Shown piece by piece: positions 24,145 through 33,365 of a stretch of DNA of 64,000 nt. The notes under the pieces are model-generated. The model saw only the letters and a list, made by a program, of their open reading frames with translations. It was not told the origin of the DNA and searched no databases. This DNA comes from Trabulsiella odontotermitis (GTDB taxonomy: Bacteria > Pseudomonadota > Gammaproteobacteria > Enterobacterales > Enterobacteriaceae), in contig NZ_CP125781.1 in NCBI RefSeq assembly GCF_030053895.1, positions 248,001 through 312,000 of the forward strand, in the 5' to 3' direction. Each line of letters begins with the position of its first letter. Position 1 is the first letter of the stretch. The translations under genes were made by a program, and so were the position numbers.

Positions 24145-24509
24145 AGTTAGCACTTCACTGTGGCCAATAAACGGAAAGGATTTTTTTTGCGCCTCGTAAT
24201 TAATAGCTATAAAGTCGGCGATAACAGAATATATTGCAAGTTATGTCGGGAAATGGATTATCTTAATTTGCACTCTGTCACAAATTCCACACATTACTGA
24301 AACAGGTTACAGAAACCGGTGCCAGTGCGCATGGCGACTGGTTTCGTGACGTATTTCAAAAGTGTGATTATTTACATTTGGCATTGAAATTCGCATACCG
24401 GGCGCAACACCTTTTGTAGCAAGTGCTTACCAAAGTGGGAGGTTTTGACAAATGTGTATCGTCCTTTCGTTGATCAAACGATAAGGATGGGGGTCTCCGC
24501 GATGGCGTT
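24145..24509 (-). promoter_or_regulatory. malT promoter region with CRP site
   Basis: This gene-free 365-bp region is the malT upstream sequence. The CRP site TTTGCACTCTGTCACAAA (24267-24284) is the reverse of the known malT site TTTGTGACACAGTGCAAA with a one-base change. A -35-like TTGCAA is at 24234-24239 and an AT-rich -10 area is near 24208 (minus strand). Two imperfect hairpins, 24312-24345 and 24463-24488, lie between this promoter and the insert; neither is followed by a T run on the minus strand. Confidence 0.75.
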
Positions 24510-24926
24510 TCAAAAAAAGTCGCTGCGCTTTATTTTTTCACACAATGCGACATCTTTTACGTAATATTTACTCAGATTATCCTGAGGGCAGTTGGTGTAG
24601 GAATTTGCCATCAGGATAAAAGGAACGATAATATTCCCAATAAACCCAAAGGGTAGTGGGATAAGAATGAAGAGAATAGCATAACTGTTGCTCATTAATT
24701 TGTGTCCGCGATGAAAAGCATCTTTTTGGAAAAGAGCAAAAAGCAAGAATACTAATAAATAAAAAATCGCAGGTATACCGCTAATCAATATGCAGGTTTT
24801 GTCATAAGATATAATATCACCCATTTTGATCAAGGAAATAAAATCTTGCAATACTGCACCGAATAACAGAAAAACTAAAAAAATAAATGTAAAGAGAACA
24901 GCAAAAATAATGCGTAATTTAAGCAT
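24510..24926 (-). CDS. Small membrane protein, candidate T6SS immunity protein
   Basis: No confident family. 138 residues with several strongly hydrophobic segments: about 1-28 (MLKLRIIFAVLFTFIFLVFL), about 44-67 (CILISGIPAIFYLLVFLLFA) and about 83-105, then a polar tail with two Cys. The start is ATG 24926, with GGAG eight bases upstream and 16 bp after the upstream gene's stop; an earlier in-frame ATG (24992) would overlap that gene. It resembles DUF1240-like membrane proteins from memory only. Its place directly after the candidate effector, and its membrane location, suggest it protects the producing cell. AT-rich, unlike the neighbours. Confidence 0.55.
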   Translation of the reverse strand: MLKLRIIFAVLFTFIFLVFLLFGAVLQDFISLIKMGDIISYDKTCILISGIPAIFYLLVFLLFALFQKDAFHRGHKLMSNSYAILFILIPLPFGFIGNIIVPFILMANSYTNCPQDNLSKYYVKDVALCEKIKRSDFF

Positions 24927-24942
24927 TCGACACACTCCAGAA

Positions 24943-25758
24943 TCAAAACAAATATTGCAGTTCGTATGTATTATTAAACGTACCCACGCCATGTAGATGA
25001 TAAAACTCCCGGATCTTTGCTTTTAACGTTGCTGATAGGCTAAATTGATCGTCAAGATAATTTAATCCGCTATTAAGTCCAAGCCCAATGAGCACGAGAA
25101 TCACTATTGTCGCAACAACAGGAGCACTAAGTAGCGTCAGAATCCCACCCACTACCCCAATCACCACGCTCGACACCACAATCTTCGCGGTGTCCATGGT
25201 AATATCCACCAGAAAATCCACCAGATGGTAATCCGATTTAAAGATCAGTTCCACCGCCCGCCAGGCAAGCGAAAAATAGATACAATATTTTGTGCCATTG
25301 ATAATGCTGTAAGACATACCGCGTTGGCCAATGGCCATTTCCAGCATTTGTGGATGGCTGGCACCATACCGAGTACCGGTGAGAATACGTCTGAGACCCG
25401 CGTGCCCGGTGATTTTTATGTATGACTTTCCACCTACATTGTATTCAATCGCTTTGATTTTTAGCGCCTTAAAATTGAATACTAACTCCTGCGCGGGGTT
25501 GTACCATGTCGTGAGTTTTGACAGATTGCGAAAGGCATCGAGTCCGTCTTTGATATTCCCTGGTGCTGCTTTATAAGAAAAAAACTTATCCACTCCGCCG
25601 AGAAGGTCGTCCACCACTTGCTCTGCCTCTTCGAGAGTGAGCAACATAATCACGTGGCTTTGAGTAATAAAATTTCCATTCATGAAAGCCATATCACGTT
25701 GTAATGGATTCATTGAAGGCCAGGTTTCAATGCCGAAGGATGAATTGCGTAAAAACAT
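24943..25758 (-). CDS. Hypothetical protein, candidate Hcp-associated membrane-acting effector
   Basis: 271 residues; no enzyme motif recognised. The N-terminal ~165 residues are mixed and polar (starts MFLRNSSFGIETWPSMNPLQ). Residues about 192-232 form a Gly-rich hydrophobic hairpin (KIVVSSVVIGVVGGILTLL, then VVATIVILVLIGLGLNSGL), followed by an NYLDDQFSLSATLK segment of a kind seen after such hairpins in other type VI and colicin-like toxins. AGGGGGG precedes the ATG at 25758. It sits 26 bp after hcp and 16 bp before the candidate immunity gene. Inference: a pore-forming or inner-membrane toxin loaded on Hcp. No signal peptide is evident. Confidence 0.5.
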   Translation of the reverse strand: MFLRNSSFGIETWPSMNPLQRDMAFMNGNFITQSHVIMLLTLEEAEQVVDDLLGGVDKFFSYKAAPGNIKDGLDAFRNLSKLTTWYNPAQELVFNFKALKIKAIEYNVGGKSYIKITGHAGLRRILTGTRYGASHPQMLEMAIGQRGMSYSIINGTKYCIYFSLAWRAVELIFKSDYHLVDFLVDITMDTAKIVVSSVVIGVVGGILTLLSAPVVATIVILVLIGLGLNSGLNYLDDQFSLSATLKAKIREFYHLHGVGTFNNTYELQYLF

Positions 25759-25784
25759 ATTCCCCCCTTATATGAATTTGCTGA

Positions 25785-26264
25785 TTAAAAGACGCGCTCA
25801 TCCCATAAACTGTAGGCGCTGGTACTGGCCATGCAGTGTTCCCAGCTTATTGATTCATACACTAAAGAAATGCGTTCCTGTGCTTCGTTTCCACTTTCAA
25901 TAATATTGTGGGGGACGATAGTTGAAATGTCAGATATATGAGCTTTGAATAATTTTATTTTGTAATAGGCTTCCTGTAACCCCATCGGGTTGACCCGGTA
26001 AAGTTCAATTTCGCATTCCAGCGTTTCATTGTCGTTTATCGCTTTGTTAAGTAAGGGGGATGAGCGATCGATAGGCTTGATGATTTGTACTTCATGGTGT
26101 GAGACATTTTGCTCACGCGTCGTTCGATGATTAAGTCCATAAATCATTATTTGATCGAGATGATTTGTCTGCGATTTATTACCAATCGAGTTCCTGGAAC
26201 CGCAATTTGTCGAAATAACGCCCTGGGATGTGCCTTTTAGTGACATCCATGATAAATGCGCCAT
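25785..26264 (-). CDS. hcp: Hcp-family type VI secretion tube/effector carrier protein
   Basis: 159 residues, the usual length for this Hcp type. The N-terminus MAHLSWMSLKGTSQGVIS and the end (STSAYSLWDERVF) match enterobacterial Hcp; internal features are IMIYGLNHRTTREQNVSHHE and IKPIDRSSPLLNKAINDNE. Hcp hexamers stack into the inner tube of the type VI machine and carry small effectors in their lumen. AAGGA lies just upstream of the ATG. It is orphan here: no VgrG, sheath or baseplate genes are in the window. It is first in a three-gene minus-strand set and is AT-rich compared with the flanking mal genes. Confidence 0.85.
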   Translation of the reverse strand: MAHLSWMSLKGTSQGVISTNCGSRNSIGNKSQTNHLDQIMIYGLNHRTTREQNVSHHEVQIIKPIDRSSPLLNKAINDNETLECEIELYRVNPMGLQEAYYKIKLFKAHISDISTIVPHNIIESGNEAQERISLVYESISWEHCMASTSAYSLWDERVF

Positions 26265-26572
26265 CTTATTTCCTTATGACTTATTCATGTGAGATATATA
26301 TATTTGAAGCGGATATTCAAGTTTGCTCCCGTTTATTTCCCGTTTCAATATTTTGTTTCGTATGAAGCACGCGATAATGCCAGTGGAATGTGAATCAATG
26401 CAGTAATACGTGGTCAGAGACAACGCCAGCGGCTAACTTTATAGTGGTTACGATCACACTTTTTGCTCATCCCTGCTACTCCTCCCTGCCTAATCCCTGC
26501 CAGGATGAGGACGTTACAGAGTAGGCCAGGCACACTAACGCTAATGTATCTTACAAGGACCCGGATTCATTT
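26265..26572 (+). promoter_or_regulatory. malPQ promoter region with MalT boxes; hcp upstream region
   Basis: This gene-free 308-bp region has two parts. The left part (26265-26400) is AT-rich and holds a possible minus-strand hcp promoter: TTGAAT (complement of 26315-26320) followed by the TATATATATA tract near 26293-26302. The right part has MalT-box-like repeats (consensus GGGGAKGAGG): complements of CTCATCCCTG (26466-26475) and CTCCTCCCTG (26479-26488), and direct GGATGAGG (26503-26510). A ribosome-binding AAGGA precedes malP. Confidence 0.72.
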
Positions 26573-28963
26573 ATGTCTCAGCCTTCGTTCAACAAAACGC
26601 AATTTCAGGCTGCACTGACGCGTCAGTGGCAGCATTTTGGTTTACAGGCCGCCAGCGACATGACGCAACATCAGTGGTGGCAGGCCGTGAGCGGCGCACT
26701 GGCAGAAATGCTGGCGGCGCATCCCGTGGTGAAGCCGGTAAAAGGGCAGCGTCACGTGAATTATATTTCGATGGAATTCCTTATCGGTCGTCTGACGGGC
26801 AATAACCTGCTCAATCTCGGCTGGTATCAGGAAGTCAGCGACGAGCTGAGCGCCTTTGATGTCAATCTGAGTGACCTGCTTGAAGAAGAGACTGATCCGG
26901 CGCTGGGTAACGGCGGTCTGGGGCGTCTTGCGGCCTGTTTCCTGGATTCTATGGCGACGGTCGGTCAGTCGGCGACAGGCTATGGCCTGAACTATCAGTA
27001 CGGTCTTTTCCGCCAGTCGTTCGACGACGGGCAGCAAAAGGAAGCGCCGGACGACTGGCATCGTGGTAGCTACCCGTGGTTCCGCCACAATGCGCAGCTT
27101 GACGTGCAGGTCGGCATCGGCGGTAAAGTGGTTAAAGGGCGCTGGGAGCCGGAATTTACCCTCGTGGGTGAAGCCTGGGATCTGCCGGTGCTGGGTTACC
27201 GCAATGGCGTCGCGCAGCCGCTGCGTCTGTGGCAGGCGACGCACGCCCATCCGTTTAACCTGACGAAATTCAACGACGGCGATTTCCTGCGTGCCGAAAA
27301 GCAGGGGATCGATGCGGAAAAACTGACCAAAGTCCTCTATCCGAACGACAACCATCAGGCCGGGAAAAAGCTGCGCCTGATGCAGCAGTATTTCCAGTGC
27401 GCCTGCTCGGTAGCGGATATCCTGCGCCGTCATCATCTGGCGGGCCGCAAACTGGCGCAATTGCCGGCGTTTGAAGTCATTCAACTGAACGACACGCACC
27501 CGACGATTGCCATCCCGGAACTGCTGCGTGTTCTGCTCGATGAACATCAGATGAGCTGGGATGACGCCTGGGCGATCACCAGCAAAACTTTTGCGTACAC
27601 CAACCACACCCTGATGCCGGAAGCGCTGGAAACCTGGGATGAGAAGCTGGTGAAGGCGCTGCTGCCGCGGCACATGCAGATCATCAATGAGATTAACACC
27701 CGCTTTAAGAAACTGGTGGAGAAAACCTGGCCTGGCGACAAGGCGGTATGGGCGAAACTGGCGGTGGTGCATGACAAACAGGTGCGGATGGCGAATATGT
27801 GCGTGGTGAGCGGCTTTGCCGTCAACGGCGTGGCGGCATTGCACTCTGATCTGGTGGTGAAGGATCTGTTCCCGGAATATCACCAGTTATGGCCGAACAA
27901 GTTCCACAACGTCACCAACGGCATTACCCCGCGCCGCTGGATCAAGCAGTGCAACCCGGCGCTGGCAGCGCTGCTGGATAAGACGCTGAAAAAAGAGTGG
28001 GCGAACGATCTCGACAAGCTGATTACGCTGGAAAAACACGCCGATAACGCGAGTTTCCGCAAGCAGTACCGCGAGATTAAGCAGGCCAACAAAGTGCGCC
28101 TCGCTGAATTTGTGAAAGCGCGTACCGGCATTGAGATCAATCCGCAGGCGATCTTTGATATTCAAATCAAACGACTGCATGAATACAAACGCCAGCACCT
28201 GAACCTGCTGCATATTCTGGCGCTGTACAAAGAGATCCGCGAGAACCCGAAAGCTGACCGCGTGCCGCGCGTGTTCCTGTTTGGCGCAAAAGCCGCGCCA
28301 GGCTACTACCTGGCGAAGAACATTATCTTTGCGATCAACAAGGTCGCGGAAGCGATCAATCACGATCCGCTGGTGGGCGATAAGCTGAAAGTGGTATTCC
28401 TGCCGGATTACTGTGTCTCGGCGGCGGAAATGCTGATCCCGGCGGCGGATGTGTCCGAGCAGATCTCCACGGCAGGCAAAGAGGCCTCCGGTACCGGCAA
28501 CATGAAGCTGGCGCTGAACGGCGCGCTGACCGTCGGCACGCTGGATGGCGCGAATGTCGAAATCGCTGAGGTGGTGGGTGAGGAGAATATCTTTATCTTC
28601 GGTCACACGGTGGAAGAGGTAAAAGCGCTGAAGGCCAAAGGGTACGATCCGCTGAAATGGCGTAAGAAAGACAAGCTGCTTGATGCCGTACTCAAAGAAC
28701 TGGAAAGCGGCAAGTACAGCGGCGGCGACAAGCACGCGTTTGATCAGATGCTGCACAGCCTCGGTAAACAGGGCCATGACCCGTACCTTGTGCTGGCGGA
28801 CTTTGAGGCGTATGTGAAAGCGCAGCGCCAGGTCGATGAGCTTTATCGTGACCAGGAAGCCTGGACCCGAGCGGCGATCCTGAACACCGCGCGCTGCGGC
28901 ATGTTCAGTTCTGACCGTTCGATCCGCGATTATCAGCAACGTATCTGGCAGGCAAAACGCTAA
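26573..28963 (+). CDS. malP: Maltodextrin phosphorylase MalP
   Basis: 796-residue GT35 phosphorylase that releases glucose-1-phosphate from maltodextrins. Pyridoxal phosphate binds Lys645 in [11 protein letters not shown]. The [11 protein letters not shown] and [15 protein letters not shown] motifs are shared with GlgP at 15241, but the two diverge clearly elsewhere. malQ starts 10 bp downstream, so the two are one operon activated by MalT. Confidence 0.97.
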   Translation: MSQPSFNKTQFQAALTRQWQHFGLQAASDMTQHQWWQAVSGALAEMLAAHPVVKPVKGQRHVNYISMEFLIGRLTGNNLLNLGWYQEVSDELSAFDVNLSDLLEEETDPALGNGGLGRLAACFLDSMATVGQSATGYGLNYQYGLFRQSFDDGQQKEAPDDWHRGSYPWFRHNAQLDVQVGIGGKVVKGRWEPEFTLVGEAWDLPVLGYRNGVAQPLRLWQATHAHPFNLTKFNDGDFLRAEKQGIDAEKLTKVLYPNDNHQAGKKLRLMQQYFQCACSVADILRRHHLAGRKLAQLPAFEVIQLNDTHPTIAIPELLRVLLDEHQMSWDDAWAITSKTFAYTNHTLMPEALETWDEKLVKALLPRHMQIINEINTRFKKLVEKTWPGDKAVWAKLAVVHDKQVRMANMCVVSGFAVNGVAALHSDLVVKDLFPEYHQLWPNKFHNVTNGITPRRWIKQCNPALAALLDKTLKKEWANDLDKLITLEKHADNASFRKQYREIKQANKVRLAEFVKARTGIEINPQAIFDIQIKRLHEYKRQHLNLLHILALYKEIRENPKADRVPRVFLFGAKAAPGYYLAKNIIFAINKVAEAINHDPLVGDKLKVVFLPDYCVSAAEMLIPAADVSEQISTAGKEASGTGNMKLALNGALTVGTLDGANVEIAEVVGEENIFIFGHTVEEVKALKAKGYDPLKWRKKDKLLDAVLKELESGKYSGGDKHAFDQMLHSLGKQGHDPYLVLADFEAYVKAQRQVDELYRDQEAWTRAAILNTARCGMFSSDRSIRDYQQRIWQAKR

Positions 28964-28973
28964 GGACAGGCCT

Positions 28974-31055
28974 ATGGAGAGTAAACGCCTTGATAAAGCC
29001 GCGCTGGCGGCGGGTATCAGCCCCAGCTATATCAATGCGCATGGTAAACCGCAATCTATTGGCGCTGACACCAAGCAGCGCCTGCTGGATGCGATGCATC
29101 ACACCACCGCCACAGTTGTGGCGGTCACCCCTGTGCCTAATGTTAAAGTCTTTACTTTTGGCAAAAAAGCAGAGTTGATTGTCGAAGGAAAAGGGGAATT
29201 CGACTGGCTGCTGACCACCGAATCCGGAAAACAGCATCAGGGGCTGGCGGTGGCCGGGAAAACCTTGACGCTGCCCGGTCGTCTGCCGGAAGGCTACCAC
29301 ACGCTGACGCTGTTGCAGGATAACAATCGCTGGCACTGCCGCATCATCATTGCCCCTGCGCGCTGCTACGAACCGCAGCCACTGAAGGAGGGGAAAAAAC
29401 TGTGGGGATCGTGCGTACAGCTATACTCCCTGCGCTCAGAGCAAAACTGGGGCATTGGTGATTTTGGCGATCTGAAAGCGATGCTGCCGGAAATTGCCCG
29501 CCGGGGCGGGTCGTTCATCGGCCTCAATCCGATTCATGCGCTCTATCCGGCAAACCCGGAAAGCGCCAGCCCCTATAGCCCCTCTTCCCGCCGCTGGTTG
29601 AACGTGATTTACATCGACGTTAACGCGGTAGAGGATTTTCACCTCAGCAAAGCCGCACAGGCCTGGTGGAAACGGCCGGCGACGCAAAAGGCGCGTAAAG
29701 CGGCCTGTGAGTCGGAATGGGTGGACTACACCGCCGTGACGGCGCTGAAAATGACGGCGCTGCGCATGGCGTGGGAACACTTCTCCACGCGTGACGACGA
29801 ACAGATGGCGGATTTTCGCCTGTTTGTGGAGCGCGAAGGGGAAAGCCTGTACTGGCAGGCGACGTACGACGCCCTGCATGAACAACAGGCGAAAGCGGAT
29901 CCGTTGCGCTGGGGCTGGCCTGCATGGCCGGAAACACTGCGGGATATCGACAGCCCGCAGGTGAAAATATTCTGCCAGCAGCATGCTAATGACATCGATT
30001 TTTATCTCTGGCTGCAGTGGCTGGCTTACACGCAGTTCGCCGCCTGCTGGGCCGAATGCCAGCGTCACGACATGCCCATCGGGCTGTATCGCGATCTGGC
30101 CGTTGGTGTGGCGGAAGGCGGCGCAGAAACCTGGTGCGACCGCGAACTCTACTGTCTGAAGGCATCAGTGGGCGCACCACCGGATATTCTCGGCCCGTTG
30201 GGGCAAAACTGGGGTCTGCCGCCGATGGATCCGCATGTCATTGTTGCGCGGGCTTATGAGCCATTTGTCGAGCTGCTGCGGGCGAACATGCAAAACTGCG
30301 GTGCGCTGCGTATTGATCACGTGATGTCGGTGCTGCGTCTGTGGTGGATCCCTTACGGCGAGACGGCGGATTACGGTGCTTATGTGCATTATCCGGTCGA
30401 CGATCTGCTGTCGATTCTGGCGCTGGAGAGCAAACGTCACCAGTGCATGGTGATCGGCGAAGATCTCGGTACGGTGCCGGTGGAGATTGTCGGTAAGCTG
30501 CGCAAAAGCGGCGTCTATTCCTACAAAGTGCTCTATTTCGAAAATGACTATCAGAAGGGCTTTCGCGCACCGAAGGCCTATCCGGAACAGTCGATGGCAG
30601 TGGCGACAACGCATGATCTGCCGACGCTGCGTGGCTACTGGGAAAGCGGTGATCTGACGCTCGGCAACACGCTGGGTCTCTATCCTGACGAAGTGATCCT
30701 GAACGGCCTGTATCTGGATCGCGGGAAGGCGAAGCAAGCCATGCTGGATGCGTTGCATAAGTACGGGTGTTTACCGAAACGTGCCGGGCATAAGGCGTCA
30801 ATGATGGCGATGACGCCGACGCTCAACCGTGCCATGCAGCGTTATATCGCTGACAGCAACAGCGCGCTACTTGGATTACAGCCAGAAGACTGGCTGGACA
30901 TGGCGGAGCCGGTCAACATTCCCGGCACCAGCTATCAGTACCGCAACTGGCGGCGCAAATTGTCCACGACGCTGGAAGCGATGTTTGCCGATGGAAAGGT
31001 GAACAGGCTGATTAAGGATCTGGATAAACGCCGAAAGGCGGCCAGTAAGAAATGA
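28974..31055 (+). CDS. malQ: 4-alpha-glucanotransferase (amylomaltase) MalQ
   Basis: 693-residue GH77 enzyme that disproportionates maltose and maltodextrins, releasing glucose and longer chains for MalP. The catalytic nucleophile Asp is in LRIDHVMSVLRLWWIP, the acid/base Glu in VIGEDLGTVP, and the third acid in THDLPTLRGYWE. The N-terminal extension typical of enteric MalQ is present. GGACAGGCCT precedes the ATG. A GC-rich terminator follows before convergent gntT. Confidence 0.97.
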   Translation: MESKRLDKAALAAGISPSYINAHGKPQSIGADTKQRLLDAMHHTTATVVAVTPVPNVKVFTFGKKAELIVEGKGEFDWLLTTESGKQHQGLAVAGKTLTLPGRLPEGYHTLTLLQDNNRWHCRIIIAPARCYEPQPLKEGKKLWGSCVQLYSLRSEQNWGIGDFGDLKAMLPEIARRGGSFIGLNPIHALYPANPESASPYSPSSRRWLNVIYIDVNAVEDFHLSKAAQAWWKRPATQKARKAACESEWVDYTAVTALKMTALRMAWEHFSTRDDEQMADFRLFVEREGESLYWQATYDALHEQQAKADPLRWGWPAWPETLRDIDSPQVKIFCQQHANDIDFYLWLQWLAYTQFAACWAECQRHDMPIGLYRDLAVGVAEGGAETWCDRELYCLKASVGAPPDILGPLGQNWGLPPMDPHVIVARAYEPFVELLRANMQNCGALRIDHVMSVLRLWWIPYGETADYGAYVHYPVDDLLSILALESKRHQCMVIGEDLGTVPVEIVGKLRKSGVYSYKVLYFENDYQKGFRAPKAYPEQSMAVATTHDLPTLRGYWESGDLTLGNTLGLYPDEVILNGLYLDRGKAKQAMLDALHKYGCLPKRAGHKASMMAMTPTLNRAMQRYIADSNSALLGLQPEDWLDMAEPVNIPGTSYQYRNWRRKLSTTLEAMFADGKVNRLIKDLDKRRKAASKK

Positions 31056-31062
31056 CGAACAG

Positions 31063-31095
31063 GCCGGGCAGGCGCAAGCGCCGCCCGGCTTTTTT
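31063..31095 (+). terminator. Terminator of malPQ
   Basis: GCCGGGC (31063-31069) pairs with GCCCGGC (31083-31089), with an inner GGCGC/GCGCC stem, then TTTTTT. Confidence 0.85.
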
Positions 31096-31099
31096 ACGC

Positions 31100-32416
31100 T
31101 TACACTACCGTTCCCAGCAGCAGACACCCTACCAGGCCGCAGATGGAAATAATCGTTTCCAGTACCGACCAGGACCTGATCGTCTCACCGATAGTCAGGT
31201 TGAAATACTCTTTGAACAGCCAGAAGCCTGGATCGTTCACGTGAGAGAAAATCACGCTACCGGAACCGACCGCGATAACCATCAGTTCCGGGCTGACGCC
31301 AGTAGAGGCAATCAGCGGCGCGGCAATCCCACCGGCGGTGATCGCCGCAACGGTTGCCGAACCCAGCGCGATACGCAGGACCGCGGCAATGGACCACGCC
31401 ATCAGGATCGGAGACACGTTGGATTCGTTCATGATAGAAGCGATGTATTTGTCCACGCCGCTATCGACCAGCACCTGTTTGAAAGCGCCGCCGCCGCCGA
31501 TGATCAACAGCATCATGGCGATGATTTTGATGGACGCGCCCAACGTGTCGTTGATGTCTTCCATCGAACGACCACGATTCAGACCGAAGGTAAAGACCGC
31601 GATCAGCACCGCAATCATGGTCGCCATCACCGGGTCGCCGAAGAACTCAGCGTAAGGCAGAATCGCATGGCCTTTCGGCAGAAGCATTTCCGCGACCGCA
31701 CGCAGCGCCATCAGTACCACCGGCACCAGCGAGGTCCAGACGCTCACGCCGAAACTCGGCATTTCGTCTTCGCGGAAGGTTTTCGGATTGTGGAAACCTT
31801 CCGGGATTGGCTTATCGATACCTTTCAGGAAACGGGCATACACCGGACCTGCCAGAATCACAGTCGGGATCGCCAGCAGCGTACCGTACAGCAGGGTTTT
31901 CCCCATATCCGCATGGAAAATCGTTGCGATAGCGGTTGGACCCGGGTGCGGCGGCAGGAAGCCGTGCGTGACGGAGAGCGCAGCAGCCATCGGTACACCA
32001 ACATACAGCAGAGGAATGCGGGCAGAGGCGGCGATGGTGAACACCAGCGGCAGCATCAGCACGAAGCCGACTTCATAGAACAACGCGAAACCGACGGTAA
32101 AACCGGTTAATACCACGGCCCATTGAATGTGTTTTCTACCGAATTTATCAATCAGCGTGGTGGCGATACGCTGAGCGCCGCCACAGTCCGCCAGCAGCTT
32201 ACCGAGCATAGCGCCGAAGCCCATGATCAGTGCAAGACTACCGAGCGTTCCGCCGACACCGGCCTTGATGGAGCCGATCACTTTATCCAGCGGCATGCCC
32301 TGCATTAAACCGACGGCGAGAGCCACCAGCACCAGCGCGATGAATCCGTTCAGCTTGAAGCGGATCATCAGCAGTAATAACAAGACAACACCGATAGCAA
32401 CGATGACTAATGGCAT
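31100..32416 (-). CDS. gntT: High-affinity gluconate transporter GntT
   Basis: 438-residue GntP-family gluconate:H+ symporter of the inner membrane, hydrophobic along its length. Motifs include GFGAMLGKLLADCGG, PPHPGPTAIA and VIFSHVNDPGFWLFKEY. It shares family features with gntU at 5328 but is a distinct branch (PPHPGP and C-terminal sequence). Two GntR-operator-like palindromes in its upstream region place it in the GntR regulon with gntKU. Confidence 0.96.
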   Translation of the reverse strand: MPLVIVAIGVVLLLLLMIRFKLNGFIALVLVALAVGLMQGMPLDKVIGSIKAGVGGTLGSLALIMGFGAMLGKLLADCGGAQRIATTLIDKFGRKHIQWAVVLTGFTVGFALFYEVGFVLMLPLVFTIAASARIPLLYVGVPMAAALSVTHGFLPPHPGPTAIATIFHADMGKTLLYGTLLAIPTVILAGPVYARFLKGIDKPIPEGFHNPKTFREDEMPSFGVSVWTSLVPVVLMALRAVAEMLLPKGHAILPYAEFFGDPVMATMIAVLIAVFTFGLNRGRSMEDINDTLGASIKIIAMMLLIIGGGGAFKQVLVDSGVDKYIASIMNESNVSPILMAWSIAAVLRIALGSATVAAITAGGIAAPLIASTGVSPELMVIAVGSGSVIFSHVNDPGFWLFKEYFNLTIGETIRSWSVLETIISICGLVGCLLLGTVV

Positions 32417-32731
32417 GATTTACCTGACCTTTAATTTGTTATGGGTAACGTCGTTGTTTCAATGACAATGTCCAATTGTCCCACCGAGAAACAGAGTTGT
32501 TCCGGCGCTGCTTCAGATTTCGTTCCATCCGAAAAGGATAGTTGGCTATTTTTCTTTCAGTAGCGCGTGGGGCGAATGATACGGGTAACATCCACCTGTT
32601 GAGAATGACCCTGGCGATCAAAATGTGAATTATGCGAAGCAGGTCATATTATGACAGGGAAGAAAACGGGGGCAGGCAGGTGGGAAGTTGCCCGGTAACA
32701 TCGCGCCACCGGGCAAAAAGCGAGAGAAAAC
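32417..32731 (-). promoter_or_regulatory. gntT control region with two GntR-like operators
   Basis: This 315-bp gap holds two operator-like palindromes: GTTATGGGTAAC (32438-32449), 22 bp before the gntT start, and ATGATACGGGTAACAT (32576-32591). A TGTGA half-site at 32624 may be part of a CRP site. A hairpin, TTGCCCGGTAA...ACCGGGCAA at about 32690-32716, just downstream of nfuA, may end nfuA transcription but lacks a T run. Confidence 0.7.
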
Positions 32732-33307
32732 TTAGTAGTAAGAGTGCTCGCCGCGCTGGTGTTCGGTCAGATCACGAACGCCTTTCAGTTCCGGGAATTC
32801 ATTCAGCAGTTGCTTTTCGATCCCTTCTTTCAGCGTGACGTCGACCATTGAACAGCCGTTACAACCGCCGCCAAACTGCAGGATTGCATAGCCTTCGTCG
32901 GTGATTTCCATCAGCGTCACCCGACCACCGTGCCCGGCCAGTTGCGGGTTGATTTGCGATTGCAGCAAATATTCCACGCGCTCCATCAGCGGGGCGTCAT
33001 CAGAGACTTTACGCATTTTGGCGTTCGGCGCCTTCAGCGTCAGCTGAGAACCTAGCTGATCGGTAACGAAATCGATCTCCGCATCTTCAAGATAAGGAGC
33101 ACTCAGCTCATCGACATACGCGGTCAGCTGTTCGAATTTAATGGCAGTGTCAGTTGCTTCCACCGCATCCGGCGGGCAGTAAGATACGCCGCATTCAGCG
33201 TTAGGAGTGCCGGGATTAATCACAAATACGCGGATTTGTGTCCCTTCTTCCTGATTTGCCAGTAATTTAGCAAAGTGCGCCTGGGCAGCATCGGAAATAC
33301 GGATCAT
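32732..33307 (-). CDS. nfuA: Fe-S biogenesis protein NfuA
   Basis: 191-residue Fe-S cluster carrier that delivers [4Fe-4S] clusters and supports stress resistance. The N-terminal A-type-like domain is degenerate. The C-terminal Nfu domain carries CNGC in [18 protein letters not shown] (Cys at about 149 and 152), which binds the cluster between two subunits. It follows gntX on the same strand with a 58-bp gap that contains an AT-rich promoter-like GGGTATTATACCC. Confidence 0.97.
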   Translation of the reverse strand: MIRISDAAQAHFAKLLANQEEGTQIRVFVINPGTPNAECGVSYCPPDAVEATDTAIKFEQLTAYVDELSAPYLEDAEIDFVTDQLGSQLTLKAPNAKMRKVSDDAPLMERVEYLLQSQINPQLAGHGGRVTLMEITDEGYAILQFGGGCNGCSMVDVTLKEGIEKQLLNEFPELKGVRDLTEHQRGEHSYY

Positions 33308-33365
33308 AGCGTTGGCCTAATAGTTGACTAATTTACCAGGGTATAATACCCCCCTTAGCAGGGGT

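Noticed and set aside
24943..24992. Extended start of the candidate immunity gene at 24992
   Set aside because: It would overlap the upstream gene by 50 bases and adds an N-terminus without hydrophobic character; ATG 24926 has a proper ribosome-binding site.
24510..26264. Insertion sequence or prophage fragment at the hcp cassette
   Set aside because: No transposase, integrase or terminal inverted repeats were seen; the three genes alone make a T6SS-type module.
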